Source: Kiritimatiellia bacterium (lineage in GTDB: Bacteria; Verrucomicrobiota; Kiritimatiellia; RFP12; UBA1067). From it: a DNA stretch of 42,935 nucleotides. Location: NCBI GenBank assembly GCA_017403825.1, contig JAFRDO010000090.1, forward strand, positions 1-42,935, written 5' to 3'. The translations under genes were made by a program, and so were the position numbers. The notes beneath the pieces are model-generated. The model was not told the DNA's origin, did no database searches, and was given only the letters and a program-made list of their open reading frames with translations. How positions within the stretch are numbered: position 1 is the stretch's first letter; each line of letters starts with the position of its first letter. Shown here piece by piece: positions 31,618 through 40,247 of this stretch.

Positions 31618-33024
31618 ATGAAAAAAACATTCCTGACGGCGCTTTCATGCGCGGTGCTCTGCCTCGCAGGGTGCCTTTCCATAAATGTGGCCCTTGCGGC
31701 AGACGACGCCAGCGGGCTTGACTCAGCGGTCCTGCACGGCGAAACCGACAAGGCCAGAGCCATCGACTACAAGCCTGGCGAGACAATGACGTTCACGCTT
31801 CGGCTGCAGGGTGTCAAGACCCTTCGGGAAGGCGAGTACTTCATCGACTGGAAGCGCACCGGAGACGATGGCAAGGTGGAGAGCGGGAGGGTGCCTGCGT
31901 CCCTTTCGGAACCCCTTGTCGTAAAGACAAGCCTGGACAAGCCGGGCTTCGTGCGCCTGACGGCGATGGTCGTGGACAAGTCGGGCGCGGTTTACCAGAA
32001 GCGTTTCCGCGGCGACACTACGACGCCTGAGGGACAGAAGGCGTTGAACGCATTCGAGCGCATGGACAAGCGCGTGTTCTTCGACGGCGGCGCCGGCGTG
32101 GAGCCGGAGAAGCTCCAGAGCGTGCCGGAGCCGGACGACTTCGACAAGTTCTGGGCGCGGCGCAAGGCGCGTCTCGCAAAGGTTCCGCTGGTGGCGGAGA
32201 AGAAGGAGCTGAAGGGGTATAAGGCTGGCTTCAAGGTCTATGCCGTATCGATCAAGTGCGCCGGCGCACATCCATCCACTGGCTATCTGACAATCCCTGA
32301 CAAGCCGGGCAAGTATCCGGTGAAGGTTTCCTTCCATGGCTACGGGCACACCTACCCGAACAAGGGGCATGTGATTTCGCCCTACGTCGGCGACAGCGAG
32401 AACATCTGGTTCAAGTTCTCGCCGCACGGCTACGAGCTGGAGCGCGAGCCGGAGTACTACGACGAGTTCTTCCGTTCGATCTGCTCGGGCGGACGCACGT
32501 TCGGCTTCGACGAAAAGCAGAACGCCGATCCCGAGACCTGCTACTTCAGTGGCTACACCTATCGCATCATGCGCGCGCTCGAATGGCTCAAGACCTTGCC
32601 CGAGTGGAACGGCAAGGACCTGATCGTAAGCGGCGGGTCGATGGGCGGACTTCAGTCCGTCTGGGCTGCGGGGCTGGACCCTGACGTGACGCAGGCCTAT
32701 CCCAGCATACCGTGGTGCTGCGACATCGGCGGACGCGACACGTTGAAGCGCATAATCGACCCGTGGTACATTCATGAGACGCCGGCGCTCCGCTACTACG
32801 ACCCGGTGAACATCGCGAAGCGCATTTCGAAGAAGTGCCGCGTGGAGATTCCGCGTGCCGGGCTGGGCGACTACTGCTGCCCGCCGTCCGGCGTGTCCGT
32901 GCTATTCAACAACATTCCAGGTCCGAAGAAGATCAACTGGGTGCAGGGCTCTACTCACGGCTACGTGCCGCCCGAGCCGCACCAGTCGTTTTCGGTGACT
33001 GGCAACGGGTGGGACGGCAAGTAA
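31618..33024 (+). CDS. Exported acetyl xylan esterase-like protein (CE7 type)
   Basis: A 468-aa alpha/beta-hydrolase that should remove acetyl groups from xylan or small acetylated sugars. Residues 1-28 are an export signal (FLTALSCAVLCLAGC, also readable as a lipobox ending at Cys19; ALA-A at 26-28 would be the alternative cleavage site). Residues ~30-130 are a beta-rich N-terminal extension. The catalytic domain shows KVSFHGYGHTY, the nucleophile elbow SGGSMGG (Ser341), AGLGDYCCPPSG (Asp418) and GSTHGYVPP (His447), the CE7 triad layout. It stands among household genes, 18 kb from the glycosidase run. No Shine-Dalgarno site; leaderless start likely. Confidence 0.87.
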   Translation: MKKTFLTALSCAVLCLAGCLSINVALAADDASGLDSAVLHGETDKARAIDYKPGETMTFTLRLQGVKTLREGEYFIDWKRTGDDGKVESGRVPASLSEPLVVKTSLDKPGFVRLTAMVVDKSGAVYQKRFRGDTTTPEGQKALNAFERMDKRVFFDGGAGVEPEKLQSVPEPDDFDKFWARRKARLAKVPLVAEKKELKGYKAGFKVYAVSIKCAGAHPSTGYLTIPDKPGKYPVKVSFHGYGHTYPNKGHVISPYVGDSENIWFKFSPHGYELEREPEYYDEFFRSICSGGRTFGFDEKQNADPETCYFSGYTYRIMRALEWLKTLPEWNGKDLIVSGGSMGGLQSVWAAGLDPDVTQAYPSIPWCCDIGGRDTLKRIIDPWYIHETPALRYYDPVNIAKRISKKCRVEIPRAGLGDYCCPPSGVSVLFNNIPGPKKINWVQGSTHGYVPPEPHQSFSVTGNGWDGK

Positions 33025-33041
33025 CCGGCGACGGCCTGGCG

Positions 33042-35048
33042 ATGGACGGGCTTTTTCACCTGAAGTCGAGGTTCAAGCCTACCGGCGACCAGCCGGAGGC
33101 GATCGCCGCGCTTTACGATGGCCTGCGGCGCGGCGAACATCGGCTCGTTCTGCGCGGAGTGACCGGCTCCGGCAAGACGTTCACGATGGCTAACCTGATC
33201 GCAAGGTGGAACCGCCCGACGCTGATAATCTCGCACAACAAGACGCTCGCCGCGCAGCTATTCGCGGAGCTGAAGGAGTGTTTTCCAGAGAACGCCGTCG
33301 AGTACTTCATCTCCTACTACGACTACTACCAACCCGAGGCGTACATTCCGCAGACCGACACGTACATCGAGAAGGACGCCTCCATAAACGAGGAGATAGA
33401 ACGCTACCGGCTCGCCGCAACGAATGCGCTGATAGCGCGGCGCGACGTGATCGTTGTCTCGTCGGTGAGCTGCATATACGGCCTTGGCGAGAGCGACGAG
33501 TACCGCGACCTCGCCGTAGGCTTCAAGGTCGGAGAGGCGTTGTCGCGCTCCGCGCTGGCCGCACGCCTTGTTGAGGCGCAGTACGTGCGCAACGACTACG
33601 ATTTCGCTCCGGGCGCATTCCGCATGCGCGGCGACGTGCTGGACGTGTTCCCAGCGTACGAGACGAAGGCGATACGCGTGGAGTTCTTCGGCGACGAGAT
33701 AGATTCCATTCGCGAGCTGGATCCGCTTACCGGTGCCTGCGGCGTCGCGCTGCCTGCGGCGGTCGTGACGCCGGCTAAGCAGTTCGTGATGGGCAAGGAC
33801 CGCTTCGAGGCGGCATTCGCCAGGATCCGCGCCGAGCTCGACGAGCGGCTTAAGTTCTTTGCGTCCAAGGGAAAGCTGCTGGAGGCGCAGCGTCTCCGCG
33901 AGCGCACCGAATACGACATCGAGATGATGCGGGAGCTGGGCTACTGCAACGGGATCGAGAACTATTCGCGTCCCCTGACCGGACGTGCGCCAGGCACGCC
34001 GGGCGAGTGCCTGATTGATTACTTCCCGGACGACTTCCTGACCATCATCGACGAGAGCCACGTATCGGTGCCGCAGCTCCGCGCCATGTACAACGGCGAC
34101 CAGGCGCGCAAGTCGAAGCTCGTGGACTACGGCTTCCGGCTGCCGAGCGCGAAGGACAACCGTCCGCTCACGTTTGACGAGTTCAACGCAAAGGTGCATG
34201 AGATCGTCTACTGCTCCGCTACGCCCGGCGACTACGAATGCTCGCAGGCGACGACGGTCGCCGAGCAGGTGATTCGTCCGACGGGTCTGCTCGACCCGGA
34301 GGTGGAGATCCGTCCGCTCGCCGGGCAGATCGACGATCTGATCGCCGAAATCGACCGGACGGTCCAGGCGGGCGACAGGGTGTTCGTGACGACTCTAACG
34401 AAGCGGAGCGCGGAGGATCTTTCGCATTACCTCCACGACGCGGGCAAGCGCGTCGAATACCTGCACAGCGATATCGACGCGATAGAGCGCGTCGCCATAC
34501 TGCAGCGGTTGCGGCGCGGGGAGTTCGACGTGCTCGTCGGCATAAACCTCTTGCGCGAGGGACTGGACCTTCCGGAGGTCGCGCTTGTGGCGATACTCGA
34601 TGCTGACAAGGAGGGCTTCTTGCGCTCGACCACGTCGCTGGTGCAGACGGCAGGGCGGACGGCGCGGCACGAGAAGGGACGCGTGATACTCTATGCCGAC
34701 AGGAAGACGGACGCTATACGCGACCTCCTGCGCATCACGAAGGCGCACCGCACCAAGCAAATCGCCTACAACAAGGCGCATGGTATTGTGCCGAAGTCGG
34801 TGAAGCGCGCGATCAACGAATCGGCCTACGTGTTTCGTGCAGGCTCTTCCGGAAAGCCCGGGCTTATCATTCCCAGAAAAGCCACGGAATCCGGCGCGGC
34901 GAGCCTTACTGAGACGCTGGCCGAGCTTACGCGCGAGATGCTCGAGGCCGCAGACAGGCTGGAGTTCGAGCGGGCCGCATACCTGCGCGACCAGATTGCG
35001 GAACTGAAGGGGAAGGGCGGGGGAAAGCGTCGCCGGGCGTCCGTCTGA
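33042..35048 (+). CDS. uvrB: Excinuclease ABC subunit B
   Basis: A 668-aa helicase-like subunit of the UvrABC nucleotide-excision repair complex, near the usual length. Walker A is GVTGSGKT (about residues 41-48). SYYDYYQPEAYIP (the beta-hairpin region), IIDESHVSVPQ, YCSATPGDYE and INLLREGLDLPEV follow, and the C-terminal UVR motif (EFERAAYLRDQIAELKGKG) that binds UvrC is present. The ATG at 33042 starts MDGLFHLKSRFKPTGDQPEA, the family N-terminus; upstream in-frame sequence overlaps the esterase gene. Only 17 nt separate it from the esterase stop and no strong ribosome binding site is visible. Confidence 0.96.
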   Translation: MDGLFHLKSRFKPTGDQPEAIAALYDGLRRGEHRLVLRGVTGSGKTFTMANLIARWNRPTLIISHNKTLAAQLFAELKECFPENAVEYFISYYDYYQPEAYIPQTDTYIEKDASINEEIERYRLAATNALIARRDVIVVSSVSCIYGLGESDEYRDLAVGFKVGEALSRSALAARLVEAQYVRNDYDFAPGAFRMRGDVLDVFPAYETKAIRVEFFGDEIDSIRELDPLTGACGVALPAAVVTPAKQFVMGKDRFEAAFARIRAELDERLKFFASKGKLLEAQRLRERTEYDIEMMRELGYCNGIENYSRPLTGRAPGTPGECLIDYFPDDFLTIIDESHVSVPQLRAMYNGDQARKSKLVDYGFRLPSAKDNRPLTFDEFNAKVHEIVYCSATPGDYECSQATTVAEQVIRPTGLLDPEVEIRPLAGQIDDLIAEIDRTVQAGDRVFVTTLTKRSAEDLSHYLHDAGKRVEYLHSDIDAIERVAILQRLRRGEFDVLVGINLLREGLDLPEVALVAILDADKEGFLRSTTSLVQTAGRTARHEKGRVILYADRKTDAIRDLLRITKAHRTKQIAYNKAHGIVPKSVKRAINESAYVFRAGSSGKPGLIIPRKATESGAASLTETLAELTREMLEAADRLEFERAAYLRDQIAELKGKGGGKRRRASV

Positions 35049-35058
35049 CTGAAGTTTT

Positions 35059-35067
35059 TGGTATAAT
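35059..35067 (+). promoter_or_regulatory. Extended -10 promoter of the amidase gene, leaderless type
   Basis: TGGTATAAT after a T run. The ATG at 35075 lies 7 nt after the -10. An upstream in-frame ATG at 35066 overlaps the -10 itself and cannot be the start of a transcript from this promoter. Confidence 0.65.
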
Positions 35068-35074
35068 GAGCGGC

Positions 35075-36067
35075 ATGAGACGTGAACGCATTGCCTGCCT
35101 TCTGGCGGCCGGAATCTCGCTTGCGGTGCATTTCGCGGCGTTGTCCGCCACGATTGCCTTTCCGCGCGACGGGCAGAAGCTGCCCGCGATAGCGCGCTGC
35201 TACATTCTTGGAGCAGAGGAGCCCGGCGTGACGAACGTGGTCGTTCAGGGCCGCAATGTGCCCGTTCACAAGTCCGGCGGCTGGGTGACGATGGTTGACC
35301 TCACGCCCGGAACCAACACGCTTGTCGCGGGCGACGCGCAGGTGACAGTGACCGTAGCCCGTCCGCCGGCGCCGCGTCCGGCCTCGACCAACAGCGTGGC
35401 AGCAACACCGGAGCGCAAGTACGAGAAGTTGCCATACGCAGGCGACAAGCCGAAGGCTCCGCCAAAGGGACGCAAGCCGTCGGAGATCACCGTCGTCATA
35501 GACCCAGGTCACGGTGGCAGCGACACTGGCGCGATGAGTCCGCACGGGCTTCCGGAGAAGGACGCGAACCTTCGGCTCGCGAAGGACGTCAGGGACGAGC
35601 TTGTGCGGCGCGGATATGTCGTCGTGATGACGCGCGAAGACGATTCGTTCCCCGCGCTCTACGACCGTCCGAAGGTCGCTCACGCGCGCAACGCTGATGC
35701 GTTCATATCGATCCACCACAACGCTCCGCCTCTGGACAAGGACCCGCGGCAGCTGCGCTACCACGCCGTTTACGCATGGAACGACATAGGCGTTCGCCTT
35801 GCGACGGCGATCAACCGCCGCATGGCGGCGGCGTTCGGCACGGCGCTGCCGAACAACGGCGTGATCCATGCGAACTTCGCCGTCACGCGCAACCCCGAGA
35901 TTCCCAGCTGCCTGATCGAGACGGACTTCATTACCACGCCGGAAGGCGAGCTGGACTGCTGGAACGGCGAGCGGCGGCGGAAGGTAGCGAAAGCTATTGC
36001 CGACGGTTTTGCCGACTGGACGAAGCTTTCAGACACTGAAACAACAGCAAAGGAGAAGACAAAATGA
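35075..36067 (+). CDS. Exported N-acetylmuramoyl-L-alanine amidase (Amidase_3)
   Basis: A 330-aa zinc enzyme that cuts the MurNAc-L-Ala bond of peptidoglycan, probably for cell separation. Signal peptide residues ~1-25 (LLAAGISLAVHFAALSA), a beta-rich N-terminal domain (26-96), a Pro/Lys linker, then the Amidase_3 domain from 138. Zinc and catalytic residues are H146 (VIDPGHGG), E161 (EKDANL), H214 (SIHHN) and the catalytic-site E282 (IETDF). The start at 35075 is chosen from the promoter position. Its stop overlaps the galM ATG (ATGA). Confidence 0.92.
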   Translation: MRRERIACLLAAGISLAVHFAALSATIAFPRDGQKLPAIARCYILGAEEPGVTNVVVQGRNVPVHKSGGWVTMVDLTPGTNTLVAGDAQVTVTVARPPAPRPASTNSVAATPERKYEKLPYAGDKPKAPPKGRKPSEITVVIDPGHGGSDTGAMSPHGLPEKDANLRLAKDVRDELVRRGYVVVMTREDDSFPALYDRPKVAHARNADAFISIHHNAPPLDKDPRQLRYHAVYAWNDIGVRLATAINRRMAAAFGTALPNNGVIHANFAVTRNPEIPSCLIETDFITTPEGELDCWNGERRRKVAKAIADGFADWTKLSDTETTAKEKTK

Positions 36068-37176
36068 AACCAACGGTTGACGTCCGCGAGTTCGGAACGA
36101 CGAAATACGGGGAGACGGCGCATTTGTTCGCCATTCATGGCGCGGGCGGCGTCGTCATGGAGGTAAGCGACTACGGCGGGAAGATTGTCCGCCTCTTCAC
36201 TCCCGACAAGGACGGAAACATGAAGGACGTCGTCGTCGGCTTCGACTCGCCGGCCGGCTGGGACAACGGCGACCCCTACTGGGGCTGCATCATCGGCCGT
36301 TACGGCAACCGCATCGCGGCAGGGCGCTTCTCGCTGGGCGGCGTTGACTACCGCCTGCCGGCGCTCAACAATGCGCCGGGCGGAATCGGCTGCAACCTGC
36401 ATGGCGGAGCGCGCGGCTGGAACGCCTACGTGTGGAAGGCCGAGCCGTTCGTGCGCGGCGACGACGCCGGCGTGGTCTTCACGCACGTCTCGCCCGACGG
36501 CGACGAGGGCTTTCCGGGCAAGGTCGAGATCGAGGTGACGTACACGCTGACGAAGGACAACGTCTGGCGCGTCGACTACAAGGCCGTTCCCGACAAGGAT
36601 ACGCCGATCAACATGACGCAGCACGTCTACTTCAACTTCAAGGGCGAGTCCGGCGGAACCATCGAGGACCATGTGATGACGATCGCCGCCGACAGGTACC
36701 TTCCGACGGATGCGGGGCAGATCCCCACCGGCGAGCTTCGCGACGTGTCCGGCACGCCGTTCGACTTCCGCGCCGGAATGCGCATCGGCGAGAAGATCAA
36801 CGCGCCCGACCCCGACCTCGAGATCGGCAAGGGCTACGACCACTGCTGGGTGCTTAACCGCAGCGAGCCTTTCAAGTCCGATTCGCGCTACGAAGAGCTG
36901 AAGTTCGCCGCCAGGCTTGCGTGTCCGCTGAACGGACGCGTCGTGGAAGTGTGGACTACCGAGCCGTGCGTGCAGGTCTACACGGCGAACTGGGCGAGCT
37001 ACGACCAGAAGGCGAAGGGAGGCGAGCACCTGTCGTTTCGCTGCGGCGTGGCGCTCGAGACACAGCACGCGCCCGACTCCCCGAACAAGCCGGAATGGCC
37101 GACGACGATAGTCCCCGCCGGCGCAACGTACCGTTCCGCCACCGAGTTCCGCTTCTCCGCAGAACGTATGGTATAA
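36064..37176 (+). CDS. galM: Aldose 1-epimerase (mutarotase)
   Basis: A 370-aa cytoplasmic-type enzyme that interconverts alpha and beta anomers of glucose or galactose, the entry step to the Leloir pathway. Family features: VSDYGGKIVRLFTPDKDG, VVGFDSPAGW, GCIIGRYGNRIAAGRF, NLHGGARGWNAYVW (a conserved His), NMTQHVYFNF (second His), YDHCWVLNR and a Glu/Thr-rich C-terminal ALETQHAPDSPN. No signal peptide. Coupled to the amidase by an ATGA overlap and ends 10 nt before the gltX ATG, so the gltX promoter lies in its last codons. Confidence 0.93.
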   Translation: MKPTVDVREFGTTKYGETAHLFAIHGAGGVVMEVSDYGGKIVRLFTPDKDGNMKDVVVGFDSPAGWDNGDPYWGCIIGRYGNRIAAGRFSLGGVDYRLPALNNAPGGIGCNLHGGARGWNAYVWKAEPFVRGDDAGVVFTHVSPDGDEGFPGKVEIEVTYTLTKDNVWRVDYKAVPDKDTPINMTQHVYFNFKGESGGTIEDHVMTIAADRYLPTDAGQIPTGELRDVSGTPFDFRAGMRIGEKINAPDPDLEIGKGYDHCWVLNRSEPFKSDSRYEELKFAARLACPLNGRVVEVWTTEPCVQVYTANWASYDQKAKGGEHLSFRCGVALETQHAPDSPNKPEWPTTIVPAGATYRSATEFRFSAERMV

Positions 37177-37177
37177 T
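37169..37177 (+). promoter_or_regulatory. Extended -10 promoter of gltX, inside the end of galM
   Basis: TGGTATAAT overlapping the last codons and stop of galM. It ends 9 nt before the gltX ATG, leaving a leader of at most about 3 nt. The -35 is weak. Confidence 0.65.
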
Positions 37178-37186
37178 ATCCCAACT

Positions 37187-38512
37187 ATGTCAGACATCAG
37201 AGTTCGCTTCGCTCCTTCTCCAACGGGGAAGGTCCACATCGGCAACATCCGCGCCGCGATCTACAACTGGCTCTACGCGCGGCACGTCGGCGGCAAATTC
37301 CTCCTTCGCGTGGAGGACACGGACTTGGAGCGCTCCACGCCCGAGGCGATAGCCGTCCTCTTCGACTGCATGAAGTGGCTCGGGCTCGACTGGGACGAGG
37401 AGGTCTTCTATCAGACGAAGAACGCGAAGCGCCACCTGGAGGCCGTGGACCGGCTTCTCGCATCCGGCCATGCCTACAAGGTGGAAAAGACTTCGCGCGA
37501 CGGCAAGACAGGCGTCGTGACGATGTTCAAGATGCCCAAGGAGGGCGTAATAGAGTTCGACGACATCGTGAAGGGCCACATGGCGAAGAAGGCCGAGGAC
37601 ATCCAGGACTTCGCGATCGTCCGCTCCGACGGCTCTCCGATCTTCCACATCGCGAACGTGGTGGACGACATCGACCAGCGCGTGACGCATGTCATTCGCG
37701 GCGATGATCACGTCGAGAACACCTTTAAGCACATCTGCATCTTCCGCGCCCTTGGTGCGAGCGTGCCGAAGTACGGACACCTCTCGATGATCGTCAACCA
37801 GCAGGGCAAGCCATACTCCAAGCGCGACGGCGCGGCGTTCGTGGGCGAATACCGCGAGCAGGGGTACCTGCCGGAGGCGCTGTTCAACTATCTGCTGCTG
37901 CTCGGCTGGAACCCCGGCGATGACCGCGAGGTGCTGACGCGCGAGGAGATGATACGTCTGTTCGAGCTGGAGAAAGTGCACGTCACGGCGGCGATGTTCG
38001 ACCCCAAGAAGCTCGCCTGGATGAACGGCGAGTACATCAAGAAGATTCCTCACGAGGAGTTCGTCAGGGAGGTCAAGGAGCGCGTCTCAAGTCTCGTGGC
38101 TCAGGTTCCGGCGCATGGTGACGCCTGGTGGAGCTATCTCGCCGACCAGCTGCAGGTGCGGACCAAGTTCCTTAACGACATTCCTGGGATGGCGCGCTGC
38201 TTCGTCACGGACGATTTTCCGTTTGACGAGAAGGCCGTGGAGAAGCGGCTGCGGAAGCCGGGCGTGAAGGGGCTGCTGCTTGACCTGGCCGAGCGTTTCT
38301 CGAAGGTTGCGGACTGGTCGGCGCCGGCGCTGGAAGCCGTGGTCAAGGAGCTTTCCCAGGGCAACGGAATGGGTCCGTGGGTTCATCCGATTCGCGTTGC
38401 GGTCTCCGGCCGTGGCGAGGGCATCGGGCTTTTCGAGATGCTTCAGCTCCTCGGCCGCGACACGACCCTCGCACGTCTCCGCAAGGCCGCCGAGACATTG
38501 GCGGCGGACTGA
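37187..38512 (+). CDS. gltX: Glutamyl-tRNA synthetase
   Basis: A 441-aa class I aminoacyl-tRNA synthetase that charges tRNA-Glu. The ATP site HIGN (residues 17-20, in APSPTGKVHIGN), VEDTDLERS, VIRGDDHVENT and the KMSKS-equivalent KPYSKRDGAA (S211-K212-R213) are present. The C-terminal anticodon-binding part is short compared with the usual 465-500 residues, but the frame is intact. Transcribed from an extended -10 placed in galM with almost no leader. GltX is the known target of E. coli HipA; a hipBA-type pair lies 11 kb away, but no link is shown. Confidence 0.95.
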   Translation: MSDIRVRFAPSPTGKVHIGNIRAAIYNWLYARHVGGKFLLRVEDTDLERSTPEAIAVLFDCMKWLGLDWDEEVFYQTKNAKRHLEAVDRLLASGHAYKVEKTSRDGKTGVVTMFKMPKEGVIEFDDIVKGHMAKKAEDIQDFAIVRSDGSPIFHIANVVDDIDQRVTHVIRGDDHVENTFKHICIFRALGASVPKYGHLSMIVNQQGKPYSKRDGAAFVGEYREQGYLPEALFNYLLLLGWNPGDDREVLTREEMIRLFELEKVHVTAAMFDPKKLAWMNGEYIKKIPHEEFVREVKERVSSLVAQVPAHGDAWWSYLADQLQVRTKFLNDIPGMARCFVTDDFPFDEKAVEKRLRKPGVKGLLLDLAERFSKVADWSAPALEAVVKELSQGNGMGPWVHPIRVAVSGRGEGIGLFEMLQLLGRDTTLARLRKAAETLAAD

Positions 38513-38548
38513 ACGGAGGGCGATTGCATTCATGGAACGGAGCGCGGC

Positions 38549-39478
38549 ATGAAGACGCTTCTGGTGGGCTACAGGGCGGCGGACCTCTTTGAGAAGGGCA
38601 AGCACGGCAGATGGGCGACGGCGAGCTGGCTCGACGGCGACGTTACCTGCCACACGCTTGACGTCTACGACCGCCATGCCATCGAGAAGACCCACCACCT
38701 GAAGGCTGTCTGCTCGCCTCATCTCCCCGCCGGACCATGGGATCTAGTGAAGTTCAAGACCGGGCCGAAGCTGATGTCGGGCGAACTCGCCCTAGACCTC
38801 CTCCAGGAGATACACATGCTCAAGCCGGCTCGCTTCGAGCTTGACTACGTCGGACGCGAGCGTGACCGCAACGACTTGCTCGCCAAGATACGGGACGACC
38901 CTGACCGCGTGCGCGACTTCTCTGCGAAGTGGACGGCTAGCGTGCCCGGAATCGCGCCGGTAGAGTTTACGAGCGTTCCTGGCTGCTTCTGCCATCGGCG
39001 CCTCGACGAGGGCGGTCTCGCGCTTGCGGAGGTGGCGAGCCGCGAGCTGAAGGGCGCATCGTCTGTCAAGGTGCTCGACATGGGCTGCGGTTGCGGGCTC
39101 GTCGGTCTTCTCGTCGCAAAGGCGGTGCCGGTGGCTTCGCTCGTCATGGTAGATTCCCATTCGCGTGCGGTAGAGGCGGCGAACCTGAACGCGACGAACC
39201 TCGGCGTTCCCGCCGAGGTGATCCTGGCCGACAACGGAACGCCGGCGAGAATGGACGGCACCTTCGACGTCTTTGTCGGGAATCCGCCCTACTACAGCGA
39301 CTATCGCATCGCGGACGTTTTCCTCGAGACGGCGAAGCGTGCGCTGAAGCCGGGCGGCGTCTGCTACACTGTCTGCAAGAACGCTGCGGGACTCGAGCCT
39401 GTGCAGCGACGTTATTTCCCGGAAGTCGAAGTCATTCGCCGCCGCGGCTACGCGGTACTCAAATCGGCGGCAGTGTAG
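38549..39478 (+). CDS. RsmC/RlmG-like rRNA methyltransferase
   Basis: A 309-aa SAM-dependent methyltransferase of the MTS (methyltransferase small) family. The N-terminal ~150 residues lack clear motifs. The Rossmann domain has motif I VLDMGCGCGLVGLL (from ~175) and the N6/N2-amino methylation motif NPPYYSDY (N245-P-P-Y). RsmC and RlmG modify guanines in ribosomal RNA; N5-glutamine methyltransferases of release factors share NPPY, so the target remains uncertain. AACGGAGCG lies upstream of the ATG. Confidence 0.8.
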   Translation: MKTLLVGYRAADLFEKGKHGRWATASWLDGDVTCHTLDVYDRHAIEKTHHLKAVCSPHLPAGPWDLVKFKTGPKLMSGELALDLLQEIHMLKPARFELDYVGRERDRNDLLAKIRDDPDRVRDFSAKWTASVPGIAPVEFTSVPGCFCHRRLDEGGLALAEVASRELKGASSVKVLDMGCGCGLVGLLVAKAVPVASLVMVDSHSRAVEAANLNATNLGVPAEVILADNGTPARMDGTFDVFVGNPPYYSDYRIADVFLETAKRALKPGGVCYTVCKNAAGLEPVQRRYFPEVEVIRRRGYAVLKSAAV

Positions 39479-39509
39479 TCTGCCGGAATCGCAACAGGAG
39501 GTTCAAGAG

Positions 39510-40247
39510 ATGTTCAGAGGCAAATATCATGTATGCGATGCGTTCGGCATTCCCATATACGTAGACGTGTCGTTCCTTTTTCTGCTGCTGATTTTCGTGA
39601 TGGACTTCGGCTCGTTCACGTTTGGCGTGGCCGCCGCCCTTGCGCTGGCAATCTCGGTGATCCTTCACGAGCTCGGACACGCCCTTACGGCGCGCGCCTT
39701 CGGATACAGGACGCGGGACATCACGCTTTCCCTGCTGGGCGGTTGCGCGTCTCTGATCGCGCTGCCTCGCAAGGCGTGGCAGGAGTTCGTCACCGCGCTC
39801 GCCGGGCCGCTCGTGTCCTTCGCGATTGCTGGGGCGGTGATGCTGCTTGACGTTTTTGGCATTGTCATCCATAATACTTGGCTTCGTAACGTACTGGTGT
39901 ATACGTTTTGGATGAATGTGATGCTTGGAGCCTTCAACCTGCTGCCGGGGTTCCCGATGGATGGCGGACGCATCTTCCGCTCCGTCATGTGTGTGTTCCT
40001 TTCGCGTGCGAAGGCGACGATGGTGGCCATGTGGGTCGGACGCGCGTTCGCTATCTTGCTTGGCCTGCGCGGCTTGCATTCGATAGTTACCGGCGGAACG
40101 TGGGGATTCATATCGATCCTCATCGCATGGATGATCTGGCGCGAGGGCTGGCGCGAGTACCAGATGGCGCTCGCCGAGGAGAATTTCCGTTATTGGACGC
40201 AGGATGATTTCGACGCCCGCGTCTCCCCGCCGCCCTACGACCGGTAG
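39510..40247 (+). CDS. Site-2-type membrane zinc metalloprotease (M50 family)
   Basis: A 245-aa membrane protein with about six hydrophobic segments. Zinc motif H53-E54-x2-H57 (ILHELGHAL) and the third ligand D151 in FNLLPGFPMDGGRI define the S2P/SpoIVFB class, which cleaves substrates within the membrane. There is no PDZ or CBS domain, so it is the minimal form; the substrate is unknown. AGGAGG upstream of the ATG. Its last 13 nt overlap the 3' end of the convergent V-type ATPase A gene. Confidence 0.9.
   Translation: MFRGKYHVCDAFGIPIYVDVSFLFLLLIFVMDFGSFTFGVAAALALAISVILHELGHALTARAFGYRTRDITLSLLGGCASLIALPRKAWQEFVTALAGPLVSFAIAGAVMLLDVFGIVIHNTWLRNVLVYTFWMNVMLGAFNLLPGFPMDGGRIFRSVMCVFLSRAKATMVAMWVGRAFAILLGLRGLHSIVTGGTWGFISILIAWMIWREGWREYQMALAEENFRYWTQDDFDARVSPPPYDR

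Noticed and set aside
35066..35074. ATG at 35066 as start of the amidase
   Set aside because: It overlaps the -10 hexamer; the ATG at 35075 fits the promoter and begins the signal peptide.
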